NCBI RefSeq assembly: GCF_001879105.1
Contig: NZ_MLCF01000048.1
Span: 1-48,998, forward strand
DNA: 48,998 nt
DNA from: Mangrovactinospora gilvigrisea
GTDB taxonomy: Bacteria; Actinomycetota; Actinomycetes; Streptomycetales; Streptomycetaceae
Direction of reading: 5' to 3'
In this document: in pieces, positions 8,825 through 20,300 of the stretch
Layout of the letters: every line of letters begins with the position of its first letter
How positions within the stretch are numbered: position 1 is the stretch's first letter
Position numbers and translations under genes: made by a program
The notes under the pieces: model-generated
What the model saw: only the letters and a program-made list of their open reading frames with translations
What the model was told of the DNA's origin: nothing
Databases searched by the model: none

Positions 8825-8858
8825 GCGGCGCCGGGCCCGGCATCGGGCCCGGCGCCGC
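8825..8858 (+). terminator. factor-independent-like hairpin after hpf
   Basis: A perfect 15-bp inverted repeat (8825-8839 with 8844-8858) with a 4-nt GCAT loop lies 18 bp after the hpf stop. It has no clear U-tract, as is common in Streptomyces. Confidence 0.7.
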
Positions 8859-8955
8859 CCTGTGGGCCGGGCGGCTGTGCAACGATGGGGCCCTGCCTGG
8901 TGGACCGTCAGATGAGGGACGGCCCCCGAACGACCGAACCCGAGGGGGAGATGCC

Positions 8956-9651
8956 GTGGGGGACGCCGCCGCCCGTGACGGGGCCGGCGCGGAACCGATC
9001 CGCGTCCTGATCGTGGACGACCACGCGCTGTTCCGGCGCGGCCTGGAGATCGTGCTGGAGCAGGAGGAGGACATCCTTGTCGTCGGCGAGGCCGGGGACG
9101 GCGCGGAGGCGGTGAGCAGGGCGATCGACCTGCTTCCGGACATCGTGCTGATGGATGTGCGGATGCCGCGGCGCACCGGGATCGAGGCGTGCACCTCGAT
9201 CAAGGAGGCGGTGCCCAGCGCGCGGATCATCATGCTGACCATCAGCGACGAGGAGGCCGACCTCTACGAGGCGATCAAGGCCGGGGCGACGGGCTACCTG
9301 CTGAAGGAGATCTCCACCGACGAGGTGTCCACCGCGATCCGGGCGGTGGCCGACGGGCAGTCGCAGATCAGCCCGTCGATGGCGGCGAAGCTGCTGACGG
9401 AGTTCAAGTCGATGATCCAGCGCACCGACGAGCGGCGGCTGGTGCCGGCGCCGCGGCTGACGGACCGCGAGATCGAGGTGCTGAAGCTGGTGGCCCGCGG
9501 GATGAACAACCGGGACATCGCCAAGGATCTGTTCATCAGCGAGAACACCGTGAAGAACCATGTCCGCAACATCCTGGAGAAGCTGCAGCTGCACTCCCGG
9601 ATGGAGGCCGTGGTCTATGCGATGCGCGAGAAGATACTCGAGATCCAATAG
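8956..9651 (+). CDS. orphan NarL/LuxR-type response regulator
   Basis: A 231-residue response regulator. The receiver domain (15-130) has acidic D21/D22 and phosphoacceptor D67 in DIVLMDVRMPRRTG. The C-terminal LuxR helix-turn-helix (about 165-225) has LTDREIEVLKLVARGMNNRDIAKDL and ENTVKNHVRNIL, each shortened here to LTDREIEVLKLVARG and ENTVKNHV for clarity. No histidine kinase gene is adjacent, so its partner, if any, is elsewhere. The GTG at 8956 was chosen because GAGGGGGAG ends 5 nt before it; ATG 8951 is out of frame. The targets cannot be told from the sequence. Confidence 0.9.
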   Translation: MGDAAARDGAGAEPIRVLIVDDHALFRRGLEIVLEQEEDILVVGEAGDGAEAVSRAIDLLPDIVLMDVRMPRRTGIEACTSIKEAVPSARIIMLTISDEEADLYEAIKAGATGYLLKEISTDEVSTAIRAVADGQSQISPSMAAKLLTEFKSMIQRTDERRLVPAPRLTDREIEVLKLVARGMNNRDIAKDLFISENTVKNHVRNILEKLQLHSRMEAVVYAMREKILEIQ

Positions 9652-9678
9652 CTGACACACCTTGTCAGCCGAGGTCGC

Positions 9679-9693
9679 TAGCCTGCGGGCATG
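9679..9693 (+). promoter_or_regulatory. leaderless-type -10 of the AlkX-like gene
   Basis: TAGCCT at 9679-9684 lies 6 nt before the ATG at 9691, and there is no ribosome site between them. A leaderless start is inferred. No well-spaced -35 is visible. Confidence 0.5.
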
Positions 9694-10839
9694 GCTACCG
9701 TCTCACCCGTCTCCCTCGAACTGGACGCCGCCGAGGCGCGGCGGATGATGCTGCGCGCCCAGGGCCTGCTCGGCGCGGCCGACCGCCGGGCCGGCGTCCC
9801 CGGGATGCTGCGCCGGCTGGGCGCCGTCCAGCTGGACACCATCTCGGTGCTGGCGCGCTCCCACGAGCTGGTCGCCTACGCCCGGTTGGGCGCGGTGGGC
9901 CGCAAGGCGGTGGAGAAGGCGTACTGGGACGGCGCCTCCGCGTTCGAGTACTGGTCGCACGCGGCGTGCGTGCTGCCGATGGAGCTGTGGCCGCACTTCG
10001 GGCACCGGCGGCGGGCGTTCGCCGCGAAGGGCTTCCGCTGGCACCGGCTGGACGCGGCGGGCGCGAAGAAGGTGCTCGACGAGGTGCGGGCCAAGCTGCG
10101 TGCCGAGGGGCCGCTGACGGTCGGCGAGTTGGGCGGCGCGAAGAACGGCGGCGAGTGGTTCGACTGGTCCGAGACGAAGATCGCCGTGGAGTGGCTGCTG
10201 GACCTGGGCGAGGTGGTCTGCACCCGCCGGACGGGGTGGCGCCGGGTGTACGACCTGGCGGAGCGGGCCATCCCCGAGGAGCTGCGGGCGCGGGCGGAGC
10301 GGACCGGCTCCGAGGAGGGGGCGCGTGCGCTGGTCGCCCGCGCGGGGCAGGCGCTGGCGGTGGCGACGGCGGGCGACCTGGCCCGTCATCTGATGCTGCC
10401 CCGGCAGATGGTGGACGGCGTGGTCGCGGAGTCCGGCCTGGAGCGGGTCCGGGTGGAGGGCTGGGGCGAGGCGTGGGCGGATCCGGCGGCGCTGGCGGCG
10501 GGGCCGGCGGAGGGGCGCTGCCGGACGGTGCTGCTCTCGCCGTTCGACTCGCTGCTGTGGGACCGGCGGCGGGCGGCGCGGGTGTTCGGGGTGGAGCACC
10601 GGTTGGAGGCGTACGTGCCGAAGGCGAAGCGGGTGTACGGGTACTTCGCGATGCCGGTGCTGAGCGGGGGCCGGTTGGTGGGGTGGGTGGATCCGGGTCG
10701 GGAGGGGGAGACGCTGGTGGCGAAGCGGGTGACGCTGCGCAGCCGCGGTGCGGAGAAGGCGGTCGGGGTGGCGCTGCGGGAGGCGGCGCGGTGGGTGGGG
10801 TGCGGCGACGTGCGCACCGAGGTGACCGTCGGCCCCTGA
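9691..10839 (+). CDS. AlkX/YcaQ-like winged-helix DNA glycosylase family protein
   Basis: A 382-residue protein of the HTH_42/YcaQ family. The early block MLRRLGAVQLDTISVLARSH contains Q47-L-D49, the QxD form of the catalytic motif seen in the AlkX (E. coli YcaQ) branch, rather than the QxQ of AlkZ self-resistance enzymes. The family excises bulky or crosslinked alkylated bases, and AlkX enzymes unhook interstrand crosslinks. Conserved LLSPFDSLLWDRRR and RVYGYFAMPVL blocks follow in the C-terminal half. It has its own leaderless-type promoter and is convergent with the GNAT gene. Family membership is secure; the substrate is inferred. Confidence 0.82.
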   Translation: MATVSPVSLELDAAEARRMMLRAQGLLGAADRRAGVPGMLRRLGAVQLDTISVLARSHELVAYARLGAVGRKAVEKAYWDGASAFEYWSHAACVLPMELWPHFGHRRRAFAAKGFRWHRLDAAGAKKVLDEVRAKLRAEGPLTVGELGGAKNGGEWFDWSETKIAVEWLLDLGEVVCTRRTGWRRVYDLAERAIPEELRARAERTGSEEGARALVARAGQALAVATAGDLARHLMLPRQMVDGVVAESGLERVRVEGWGEAWADPAALAAGPAEGRCRTVLLSPFDSLLWDRRRAARVFGVEHRLEAYVPKAKRVYGYFAMPVLSGGRLVGWVDPGREGETLVAKRVTLRSRGAEKAVGVALREAARWVGCGDVRTEVTVGP

Positions 10840-10849
10840 CCGGGCCGTC

Positions 10850-10880
10850 CCCTCGCCCCGGCACCCCGTCCGTCCCGGGG
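10850..10880 (+). repeat. 3'-end GC repeat, copy 1
   Basis: CCCTCGCCCCGGCACCCC followed by a CCCGGGG arm lies between two convergent genes. It is a member of the dispersed repeat family whose other copies are listed below. The CCCCGG/CCGGGG arms can form a terminator-like hairpin. Confidence 0.5.
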
Positions 10881-10912
10881 GCGCGGACGCGGGCACCCCG
10901 CCCGGCGTCGGG

Positions 10913-11455
10913 TCAGCGCGAGCGGTCGCCCGGCAGCAGGCCGGCGATCCACATGTCGGTGGGGGTGCGGCGGTGCAGGCGGCCGCCGCGCAGGGTGCCC
11001 TCGAAGACGAAGCCGGCCTTCTCGGCGACCGCGCGGGAGCCCTGGTTGCCGGCCACCGCCAGCCACTCGACGCGCCAGGCGCGCAGCTCCGTGAAGGCCC
11101 AGTCGCAGACGGCCCGCGCCGCCTCGGCGGTGTAGCCGCGGCCGCGCTGCTCGGCGGCCGTCCAGAAGCCGATCTCCAGTCGGCCGGGCTCGTGCGCCAT
11201 CAACCCCATGGCCCCCACCAGCGACCGCTGTGCATCCTCTGTGAACACGCCGAAGGTGAACGCGGTGTTCTCGGCCCACTGCTTGGGGCAGAGGGTCTCC
11301 ACGAAGTTCTCGGCGTCCGAGAGCGCATAGGGGCTGGGGACCGTCGTCCAGCGCTGGATCTCGGCGTCCTGGCAGGCCGCGTGGATCGCGGGCACGTCCG
11401 CGGAGACGAAGGGACGCAGGCGCAGGCGCGCGGTGCGCAGCTCGGTGGTGTCCAT
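10913..11455 (-). CDS. GNAT family N-acetyltransferase (RimJ/RimL type)
   Basis: A 180-residue enzyme. It starts MDTTELRTARLRLRPFVSAD, as RimJ/RimL-like acetyltransferases do. The acetyl-CoA loop is EQRGRGYTAEAARAV (about residues 111-125), and the late block NQGSRAVAEKAGFVFEGTLRGG is the usual motif B region, of which GFVFEGTLRGG is the clearest part. The family acetylates protein N-termini or small amines; the substrate is unknown. The ATG at 11455 has a CATACT -10-like hexamer (11467-11462) 6 nt upstream, so translation may be leaderless. Divergent from secA. Confidence 0.87.
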   Translation of the reverse strand: MDTTELRTARLRLRPFVSADVPAIHAACQDAEIQRWTTVPSPYALSDAENFVETLCPKQWAENTAFTFGVFTEDAQRSLVGAMGLMAHEPGRLEIGFWTAAEQRGRGYTAEAARAVCDWAFTELRAWRVEWLAVAGNQGSRAVAEKAGFVFEGTLRGGRLHRRTPTDMWIAGLLPGDRSR

Positions 11456-11467
11456 CGCGCGAGTATG
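11456..11467 (-). promoter_or_regulatory. leaderless-type -10 of the GNAT gene
   Basis: On the minus strand CATACT (11467-11462) is followed by CGCGCG and the ATG at 11455. The 6-nt spacing fits a leaderless transcript. Confidence 0.4.
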
Positions 11468-11629
11468 CAACGCGCCCCCGAAGAGTGACGAGTGGATTGG
11501 TTCGGCTGACGGCACTCCCCCCGCCGGGTTCCGCTCGCTTACGATGGCCCGTACGGCAGACTGGGCCCAGTTCTGCCATGCCCGCGCAAAGCCTGCGCGG
11601 GCGTCCGTTCCCGTCAAGGAGTTCGCTGC

Positions 11630-14449
<2,820 letters not shown>

Positions 14450-14452
<3 letters not shown>

Positions 14453-14502
14453 CGCGTTCCCGCCGCCCCTCCGCCCCGGCACCCCGCCCGGGGCCGGGGC
14501 GG
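14450..14502 (+). terminator. secA terminator, 3'-end GC repeat copy 2
   Basis: CCGCCCCGGC (14471-14480) pairs perfectly with GCCGGGGCGG (14493-14502), with a 12-nt loop. The element begins at the secA stop codon with TAGCG...GTTC...CGCCGCCCC, close to copies at 27335 and 34600. Confidence 0.65.
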
Positions 14503-14729
14503 GTCGTCGGCCCGTGCGGACGCAGCCGGCCCCGGCACCAAGCGGATTTGGCGAAGCAGGGTGCTCCCCCGGCCTTCGGCCGGGAGGGGCCCCTCCCCGC
14601 GTCGTTCGGTGCGTGCGGCTGCCGGGCGCCCGAGCGCGTTCGTCGTGGTTCTTGCGTGCGTGCTTGGGCAGCGCCGCGGATGTGCGTGCCGGGCGGCGCG
14701 GGAAGCGTGCCCTCCTTCGCCAAGCCCGG

Positions 14730-15803
14730 TCAGGCGGTGGCCAGGCCGGCGGTGGTGAGTTGGGCCTTCATGGTGGCCGCGGCCCGGGCGAGGACGGAGA
14801 GCCGGGGCGCGGGGTCCATCATGTTGGCGCCCATCTCCGCCAGGTCCTCCGGGCCGGGGCCGAAGAGCTGGACGCGGGTGCCGGTGCTGCGCAGCGCCCG
14901 CGCCTCGCGCAGCAGATGGCGCGTCACCGCCCGCCGGTAGCGGCGCTCCAGGCGGCCCATCACGGTGCGCGGGCGGTCCGTCTCCCGGGACGCCATCGGG
15001 GCCAGCACGATCACCTCGTCGAGGCCCGCCCCGACCAGCAGGTCCACGCTGGTGGCCGACCAGGTGCCGCCGTCCACGTAGGGGCGGTCGCCGATCACCA
15101 CCGGGGCGAACCAGCCGGGGATCGCGCAGGACGCCTTCACCGCGTCCGCCACCCCGGCCGGCGGCGCCTCGGGATCGCCGAAGGCCACCCGCTCGCCGGT
15201 GGTGTAGTCGACCGCGACCAGCCGCAGCCCGGGGTGCGGCGAGCCCGCCCCGGTGCCGCCGATGGCCTCGATCAGCCGGCCCACCGGGTGGATGTCGCCC
15301 TGCCCCTGCGGCAGGAACGCCGAGACCGTGGTCTGCAGCGGGTAGCTGCGCGGATGGCGCACGGTGCGGCGCAGCATCGCCGGGGAGCCGATCCCGGGGC
15401 GCGGCGCGCGCGGCACCGCGCCGCCGGTCATCGTGTCGTAGTCGACCTGGACGCCCGCCAGCGGGCCCGTGGCGGGCCGTACGCCGCGCTGGTGGTCCCT
15501 CAGCTCCTCCGCGCCGATCCCGGCCGCCAGCAGGGCGCCCACCACCGAGCCGGCCGAGGTGCCGACGATCGCCTCGGCGTCGCGCGGATCCCACTCCAGC
15601 GCCTCCTGCACCGCGCAGAGCGCGCCGATCGTCCAGGCGGCCCCGAGCAGGCCGCCGCCGCCCAGCACCAGGCCCCTGCGCCTGCGGCGGCGGCTCCCGC
15701 GGCCGCCGGGGTTCTCGAGGTCGCCGGGGGCGCGGTGCGCGTCCCCGCCGCAGCCCTGCCGGGTCGGTGCCGCCGCGGCCTGCTCCCTGGAATCCGCCGT
15801 CAT
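14730..15803 (-). CDS. patatin-like phospholipase family protein
   Basis: A 357-residue serine hydrolase. Residues 1-43 are disordered and end in an Arg cluster (SRRRRRRG). The patatin domain follows: oxyanion-hole GGGGLLGAAW (48-57), nucleophile Ser83 in GTSAGS, and the catalytic Asp244 in YVDGGTW. These are the Ser-Asp dyad and glycine loop of the RssA/NTE-like bacterial patatins, which cleave acyl chains from lipids. No signal peptide is seen. The ATG at 15803 has GGGAGGTTCGGAG just upstream. It is convergent with secA and divergent from the Rv3235-type gene. The substrate is unknown. Confidence 0.9.
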   Translation of the reverse strand: MTADSREQAAAAPTRQGCGGDAHRAPGDLENPGGRGSRRRRRRGLVLGGGGLLGAAWTIGALCAVQEALEWDPRDAEAIVGTSAGSVVGALLAAGIGAEELRDHQRGVRPATGPLAGVQVDYDTMTGGAVPRAPRPGIGSPAMLRRTVRHPRSYPLQTTVSAFLPQGQGDIHPVGRLIEAIGGTGAGSPHPGLRLVAVDYTTGERVAFGDPEAPPAGVADAVKASCAIPGWFAPVVIGDRPYVDGGTWSATSVDLLVGAGLDEVIVLAPMASRETDRPRTVMGRLERRYRRAVTRHLLREARALRSTGTRVQLFGPGPEDLAEMGANMMDPAPRLSVLARAAATMKAQLTTAGLATA

Positions 15804-16118
15804 CTCCGAACCTCCCGCCCGTGCGCCGCGCTCCCGGTCCGGGGGCGACGCCCGTCACTCGAACCCCTCCCAGGGGTGAACCGGCGCGGCCGCCGCACGC
15901 ATCCCGGAGGCCCGTTCCGGAGGGGGCGCGCACGCACGCCCCACCCCCGACGGTCGGCCACAGCAGCCCCTCGGTCGTCAGCAGGAGCCCTCGGATCACC
16001 CGGATAGGTGAATTCCGCGACCCGGACGGCGGCGTTCCGCACGCCCTTGCCGTGCGGCGGCGGCGCCCGCTACCACTCGGAGCACCGACGACGGCCATCA
16101 CTCAACGGGGGAACGCTC
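15804..16118. other. divergent intergenic region, 315 bp
   Basis: This separates the patatin gene (-) and the Rv3235-type gene (+) and must hold both promoters. A somewhat AT-richer stretch, GGATAGGTGAATTCC near 16000-16016, is the only part that resembles a -10 region. I see no gene here; short open frames lack ribosome sites and coding-like composition. Confidence 0.5.
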
Positions 16119-16556
16119 ATGACGCACCGTCCGACCGCCGCCCGCGCCCGTACCACGACCACGAGCACGGCCGCGAGCACGACCACCGCTGCCGCCGGCG
16201 CCGCCGCGCTCTCCGACGCGGAGCGGCTGCGCCGGGCCCGGCAGCGGGCCGCCACCGGCTTCGCCCGGCATCTGCTGGAGGTGCTCTGCCGGCGCCGTCC
16301 GGCCACCCACCTCGCCCGCTTCACCACGCCCCAGGTGCAGGCGCTGATCGCCCGGCTGGCGCAGCGCGGCGACCTGGCCGGCAGCGTCGGCGGCGATCCG
16401 CGGCTGCTGCCGCCGCACCCCAGCTCGCCGGCCGAGGGCGTGCTGGAGGTCTGCGGGCGGGTGGCGGGCCGCACCCGCTCCCGCGCGCTCGCCTTCCGGC
16501 TGGAGCGCGACGCCCGGGACGGCAGCTGGCGCTGCACCCGCCTGGAGCTGGGCTGA
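16119..16556 (+). CDS. Rv3235 family protein
   Basis: A 145-residue small protein with a Thr/Ala-rich, probably disordered N-terminus (1-45). A compact C-terminal domain holds RHLLEVLCRRRPATHLARFTT, then EVCGRVAGRTRSRALAFRLE and a final WRCTRLELG. This pattern and the position downstream of secA match the actinobacterial Rv3235 family, which has no known biochemical role. The ATG at 16119 is chosen for the GGGGGAA purine tract 7 nt upstream; the open frame extends further back but without a ribosome site. Confidence 0.75.
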   Translation: MTHRPTAARARTTTTSTAASTTTAAAGAAALSDAERLRRARQRAATGFARHLLEVLCRRRPATHLARFTTPQVQALIARLAQRGDLAGSVGGDPRLLPPHPSSPAEGVLEVCGRVAGRTRSRALAFRLERDARDGSWRCTRLELG

Positions 16557-16595
16557 GGGACGACGGAGGGACGGCGGAGGGCCGTGGGGCGCCGT

Positions 16596-16610
16596 TACAG
16601 TGAGCGCGTG
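16596..16610 (+). promoter_or_regulatory. leaderless-type -10 of the DUF6912-like gene
   Basis: TACAGT (16596-16601) is 6 nt from GTG 16608, with no ribosome site between them. This favours GTG 16608 over the ATG at 16611. Confidence 0.45.
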
Positions 16611-17105
16611 ATGCGTGTATACATCCCGATGACGATGGGCGGCCTCGCCGAGGCGAAGGCGGCCGGGGGCTTCGGGGACGGCATCGCGGCGCACGCGGTC
16701 ACCCCGGCGCTCCGCGAGTGGTACGTCTCCGACGACCTGGAGGAGCTGGAGTACGCGGCGCTCACCCGGGCCGCGCAGGCGGCGCTGGGGCTGATCGCCG
16801 AGGGCGGTCCGGCGGCCCCGCCGCGGCGCGTGGTGGTCGCGGTGGACGTCCCCGAGCAGGCCGTCTCCGCCGATCCGGAGGCCGGGCTCGGCGCGGTCAG
16901 CGTCCGCGGCCCGGTGCCGTGGGCGAAGGCCGCCTCGGTGCACGTCGACGAGACGTCGGCCGCCGCGGACGTCACCGCCGCGGCCGGGGCCTGGGCCGCG
17001 GCCCGGGACGGCGACGAGGACGCCCGGTTCACCGTCGACGGCGCCGAGGGCCACGAGCTGCTCTGGTACGGGCTGCAGGAGGTCGACGCGCTGCTCGCGC
17101 CCTGA
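16608..17105 (+). CDS. conserved actinobacterial protein (DUF6912-like)
   Basis: A 165-residue cytosolic protein beginning (V)MRVYIPMTMGGLAEAKAAG. It has no membrane segment or signal peptide. Motifs are AVTPALREWY, EYAALTRAAQAALG, RRVVVAVDVPE and a late HELLWYGLQEVDAL. This matches a small family found next to the Rv3235-type gene in actinobacteria. No catalytic residues can be assigned and the function is unknown. The stop codon overlaps a hairpin. Confidence 0.7.
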   Translation: MMRVYIPMTMGGLAEAKAAGGFGDGIAAHAVTPALREWYVSDDLEELEYAALTRAAQAALGLIAEGGPAAPPRRVVVAVDVPEQAVSADPEAGLGAVSVRGPVPWAKAASVHVDETSAAADVTAAAGAWAAARDGDEDARFTVDGAEGHELLWYGLQEVDALLAP

Positions 17106-17120
17106 CGGCGAAAAGCCGTC
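17104..17120 (+). terminator. small hairpin at the DUF6912-like stop codon
   Basis: GACGGC-GAAAA-GCCGTC is a perfect 6-bp stem with a GAAAA loop. It overlaps the last base of the stop codon region (TGA 17103-17105). It has no U-tract, so it is a weak terminator candidate. Confidence 0.4.
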
Positions 17121-17163
17121 GGCGAACGGCCGATCCGCACGCCCTGACCTGGGCAGGTGTGAG

Positions 17164-17172
17164 TTATCCACA
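17164..17172 (+). promoter_or_regulatory. isolated DnaA-box-like nonamer
   Basis: TTATCCACA at 17164-17172 exactly equals the classical DnaA box. It lies 40 bp upstream of the probable gdhB -10. DnaA binding is inferred only from identity to the consensus. Confidence 0.4.
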
Positions 17173-17211
17173 GGCCTCTCGGGCGGGTGTCGGCGATCAT
17201 GCCCTGGCGAG

Positions 17212-17217
17212 TAGCCT
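17212..17217 (+). promoter_or_regulatory. candidate -10 of the gdhB leader transcript
   Basis: TAGCCT at 17212-17217 lies 10 nt before the ATG of the 35-codon leader frame. The transcript would carry a ~115-nt leader containing the tandem repeats. No clear -35 is visible. Confidence 0.4.
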
Positions 17218-17227
17218 GGCTGGCGTC

Positions 17228-17335
17228 ATGGCCCCTGCACGCGGGTGGAGGGGCTGCTGGTTCCTACACATGTCACGCAGCTACAACGTCACGCAGCTAC
17301 AACGTCACGCAAAGGCGCGCGACAAGGAGCATTGA
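17228..17335 (+). CDS. candidate 35-residue leader ORF before gdhB
   Basis: An open frame starting MAPARGWRGCWF and ending KARDKEH, with stop TGA at 17333-17335, 5 nt before the gdhB ATG. Its start is near the predicted transcript 5' end and its 3' end covers the gdhB ribosome site (AAGGAG), so translating it could open or block that site. It resembles no family I know. The 16-bp repeats within it are not in phase with codons, so it encodes no repeated peptide. Whether it is translated is unknown. Confidence 0.3.
   Translation: MAPARGWRGCWFLHMSRSYNVTQLQRHAKARDKEH
17264..17311 (+). repeat. tandem repeat in the gdhB leader
   Basis: GTCACGCAGCTACAAC occurs twice in perfect tandem (17272-17287 and 17288-17303), followed by GTCACGCA (17304-17311). 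Counting the imperfect CTACA at 17264, there are three CTACA-N2-3-GTCACGCA units. The 16-bp period and GTCAC core look like an operator array. The binder is unknown. Confidence 0.7.
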
Positions 17336-17340
17336 TCACC

Positions 17341-20300
17341 ATGCAGAGCAAGCTGGACGAGGCGAAGGCGGACGTGCTCGAGAGGGCCGCGCAGGTCGCC
17401 GCGAACGGCCAGCCGGGGGGCACCCAGGCCGCGGAGGGCCTGGAGGGCGACGCGCTCTCCGCGTTCCTCCGCCGGTTCTACCGTCACACCGCCCCGGAGG
17501 ACCTCGTCGACCGCGATCCCGTCGACGTGTACGGGGCGGCCGTCTCCCACTACCGCCTGGCCGACCACCGGCCGCAGGGCACCGCGAACGTCCGGGTCTT
17601 CACCCCGACGGTCGACGAGTGCGGCTGGACGTGCAACCACACCGTCGTGGAGATCGTCACGGACGACATGCCGTTCCTGGTCGACTCCGTCACCAACGAG
17701 CTCTCCCGCCAGGACCGCGCCATCCACGTGGTGGTCCACCCGCAGGTGACCGTCCGCCGCGATGTCACCGGAAGACTGCTGGAGTTCGTCGGAGACCCGG
17801 CCGCCGGCGAGGCCCGCATGGCCTACCGTCCCGGCAGCCCGCCGTCCGATCAGGGCCTGCCCGCCGACGCCGTCGTGGAGTCCTGGATCCACGTCGAGAT
17901 CGACCGCGAGACCGGCCGCGAGGACCTGGAGCAGATCGAGCGGGATCTGCGCCGGGTGCTCTCCGACGTCCGCGAGTCCGTCGAGGACTGGACGAAGATG
18001 CGCGACGCCGCGCAGCGCATCGCCGGCGACCTCTTCCTGGAGCACCCCGCCGGGCTCCCCGAGGAGGAGGTGTCGGAGGCCATAGAGCTCCTGCAGTGGC
18101 TCGCCGACGACCACTTCACCTTCCTCGGGTTCCGCGAGTACGCGCTCGCCGACGAGGACGGCGGCAAGGTCCTCAAGGCGGTGCCCGGCACCGGCCTCGG
18201 CGTGCTGCGCGCCGACCGGCCGATGAACCACCCGGTCTCGGAGTCCTTCGGCCGGATGTCCAAGGAGGCCCGCGCCAAGGCCGACGAGAAGAAGCTGCTC
18301 GTCCTCACCAAGGCCAACTCCCGCGCCACCGTGCACCGCCCGTCCTACCTCGACTACGTGGGCGTCAAGAAGTTCGACGCCGACGGCAACGTGGTCGGCG
18401 AGCGCCGCTTCCTCGGGCTCTTCTCCTCCACCGCCTACACCGAGTCCGTCACCCGGGTGCCGGTGGTGCGCCGCCGCGTCCAGGAGGTGCTGGACGCCGC
18501 CGGCTACCCGCCGCACAGCCACGACGGCCGCGACCTGCTGCAGATCCTCGAGACCTACCCGCGCGACGAGATCTTCCAGACGCCGGCCGAGGAACTGCTC
18601 TCCATCGCCAACGCCGTGCTGTTCCTCCAGGAGCGGCGCCGGCTGCGGCTCTTCCTCCGCAAGGAGACCTACGGCCGCTACTACTCGGCGCTGGTCTACC
18701 TGCCGCGCGACCGCTACACCACCCGGGTGCGGCTGCGGCTGATGGACATCCTCATGGAGGAGCTCGGCGGCGTCACCATCGACTACACCGTCCGCTCCAC
18801 CGAATCGGTGCTCACCCGGCTGCACTTCGTGGTGCGGGTGCCCACCGGGCAGGAACTCGGCGAGCCGGACGCGGACCGCATCGAGGCGCGCCTCGCCGAG
18901 GCCGCCCGCTCCTGGACGGACGGCTTCAACGAGGCGCTGCGCGCCGAGGTCGGCGAGGAGCGGGCCGCGGAGCTGTCCCGGATCTACGCCCCGGCCTTCC
19001 CCGAGGGCTACAAGGCCGACTTCAGCCCGCGCGCCGCCGTCGCCGACCTGCTGCGGCTGGAGACGCTCAAGCCCAACGGGCACCTGGACGGATCGTTCAC
19101 CCTCAGCCTCTACCAGCCGGTGGGCGCCTCCCCGCAGGAACGCCGCTTCAAGATCTACCGCACCGGCGGGGCGGTCTCCCTCACCGATGTGCTGCCGATC
19201 CTGCAGCAGCTGGGCGTCGAGGTCCTCGACGAGCACCCCTACGAACTGCGCCTGACCGGGCGGCAGTCGGCGTGGGTGTACGACTTCGGGCTGCGCTCCC
19301 GGGCCGAGAAGGACATCACCGACGAGGCGCGGGACCGCTTCCAGGAGGCCTTCGCCGCGGTCTGGACGGGCCGCGCCGAGAACGACGGCTTCAACAAGCT
19401 GGTGCTGCGCGCCGGGCTGACCTGGCGTCAGGCGATGGTGCTGCGCGCCTACGCCAAGTACCTGCGGCAGGCCGGCTCCACCTTCAGCCAGGACTACATG
19501 GAGGACGCCCTCCTGGACAACGTCCGCACCACCCGGCTGCTGGTCAACCTCTTCGAGGCGCGGCTGTCGCCGGCCCACGCCTCGGCCGGCTCGGAGGTGA
19601 CGGACGGTCTGCTGGAGGAGCTGGACGCCGCCCTCGACCAGGTCGCCAGCCTCGACGAGGACCGCATCCTGCGCTCCTACCTGTCGCTGATCCGGGCCAC
19701 GCTGCGGACGAATTTCTTCCAGACGGGCGCCGACGGGCGGCCGCACGAGTACGTGTCGATGAAGTTCGACCCGCAGGCCATCCCCGACCTGCCGGCGCCG
19801 CGACCCGCCTACGAGATCTGGGTGTACTCGCCGCGCGTCGAGGGCGTCCACCTGCGGTTCGGCAAGGTGGCGCGCGGCGGGCTGCGCTGGTCCGACCGCC
19901 GGGAGGACTTCCGCACCGAGATCCTCGGCCTGGTCAAGGCCCAGATGGTGAAGAACACGGTGATCGTGCCGGTGGGCGCCAAGGGCGGCTTCGTCGGCAA
20001 GCGGCTGCCCGACCCGGCCGCCGACCGCGAGGCCTGGCTCGCCGAGGGCATCGCCGGCTACAAGACGTTCATCTCCGGGCTGCTGGACATCACCGACAAC
20101 CTGGTGGGCGGCGAGGTGGTGCCGCCCGAGGGCGTCGTCCGCCACGACGAGGACGACACCTACCTGGTGGTCGCCGCCGACAAGGGCACCGCCACCTTCT
20201 CCGACATCGCCAACGAGGTCGCCGAGTCGTACGGGTTCTGGCTGGGCGACGCCTTCGCCTCCGGCGGCTCCGCCGGCTACGACCACAAGGGCATGGGCAT

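Noticed and set aside
17264..17311. The repeats before gdhB as a CRISPR fragment
   Set aside because: The units are contiguous 16-bp tandem copies without spacers, and no cas genes are present.
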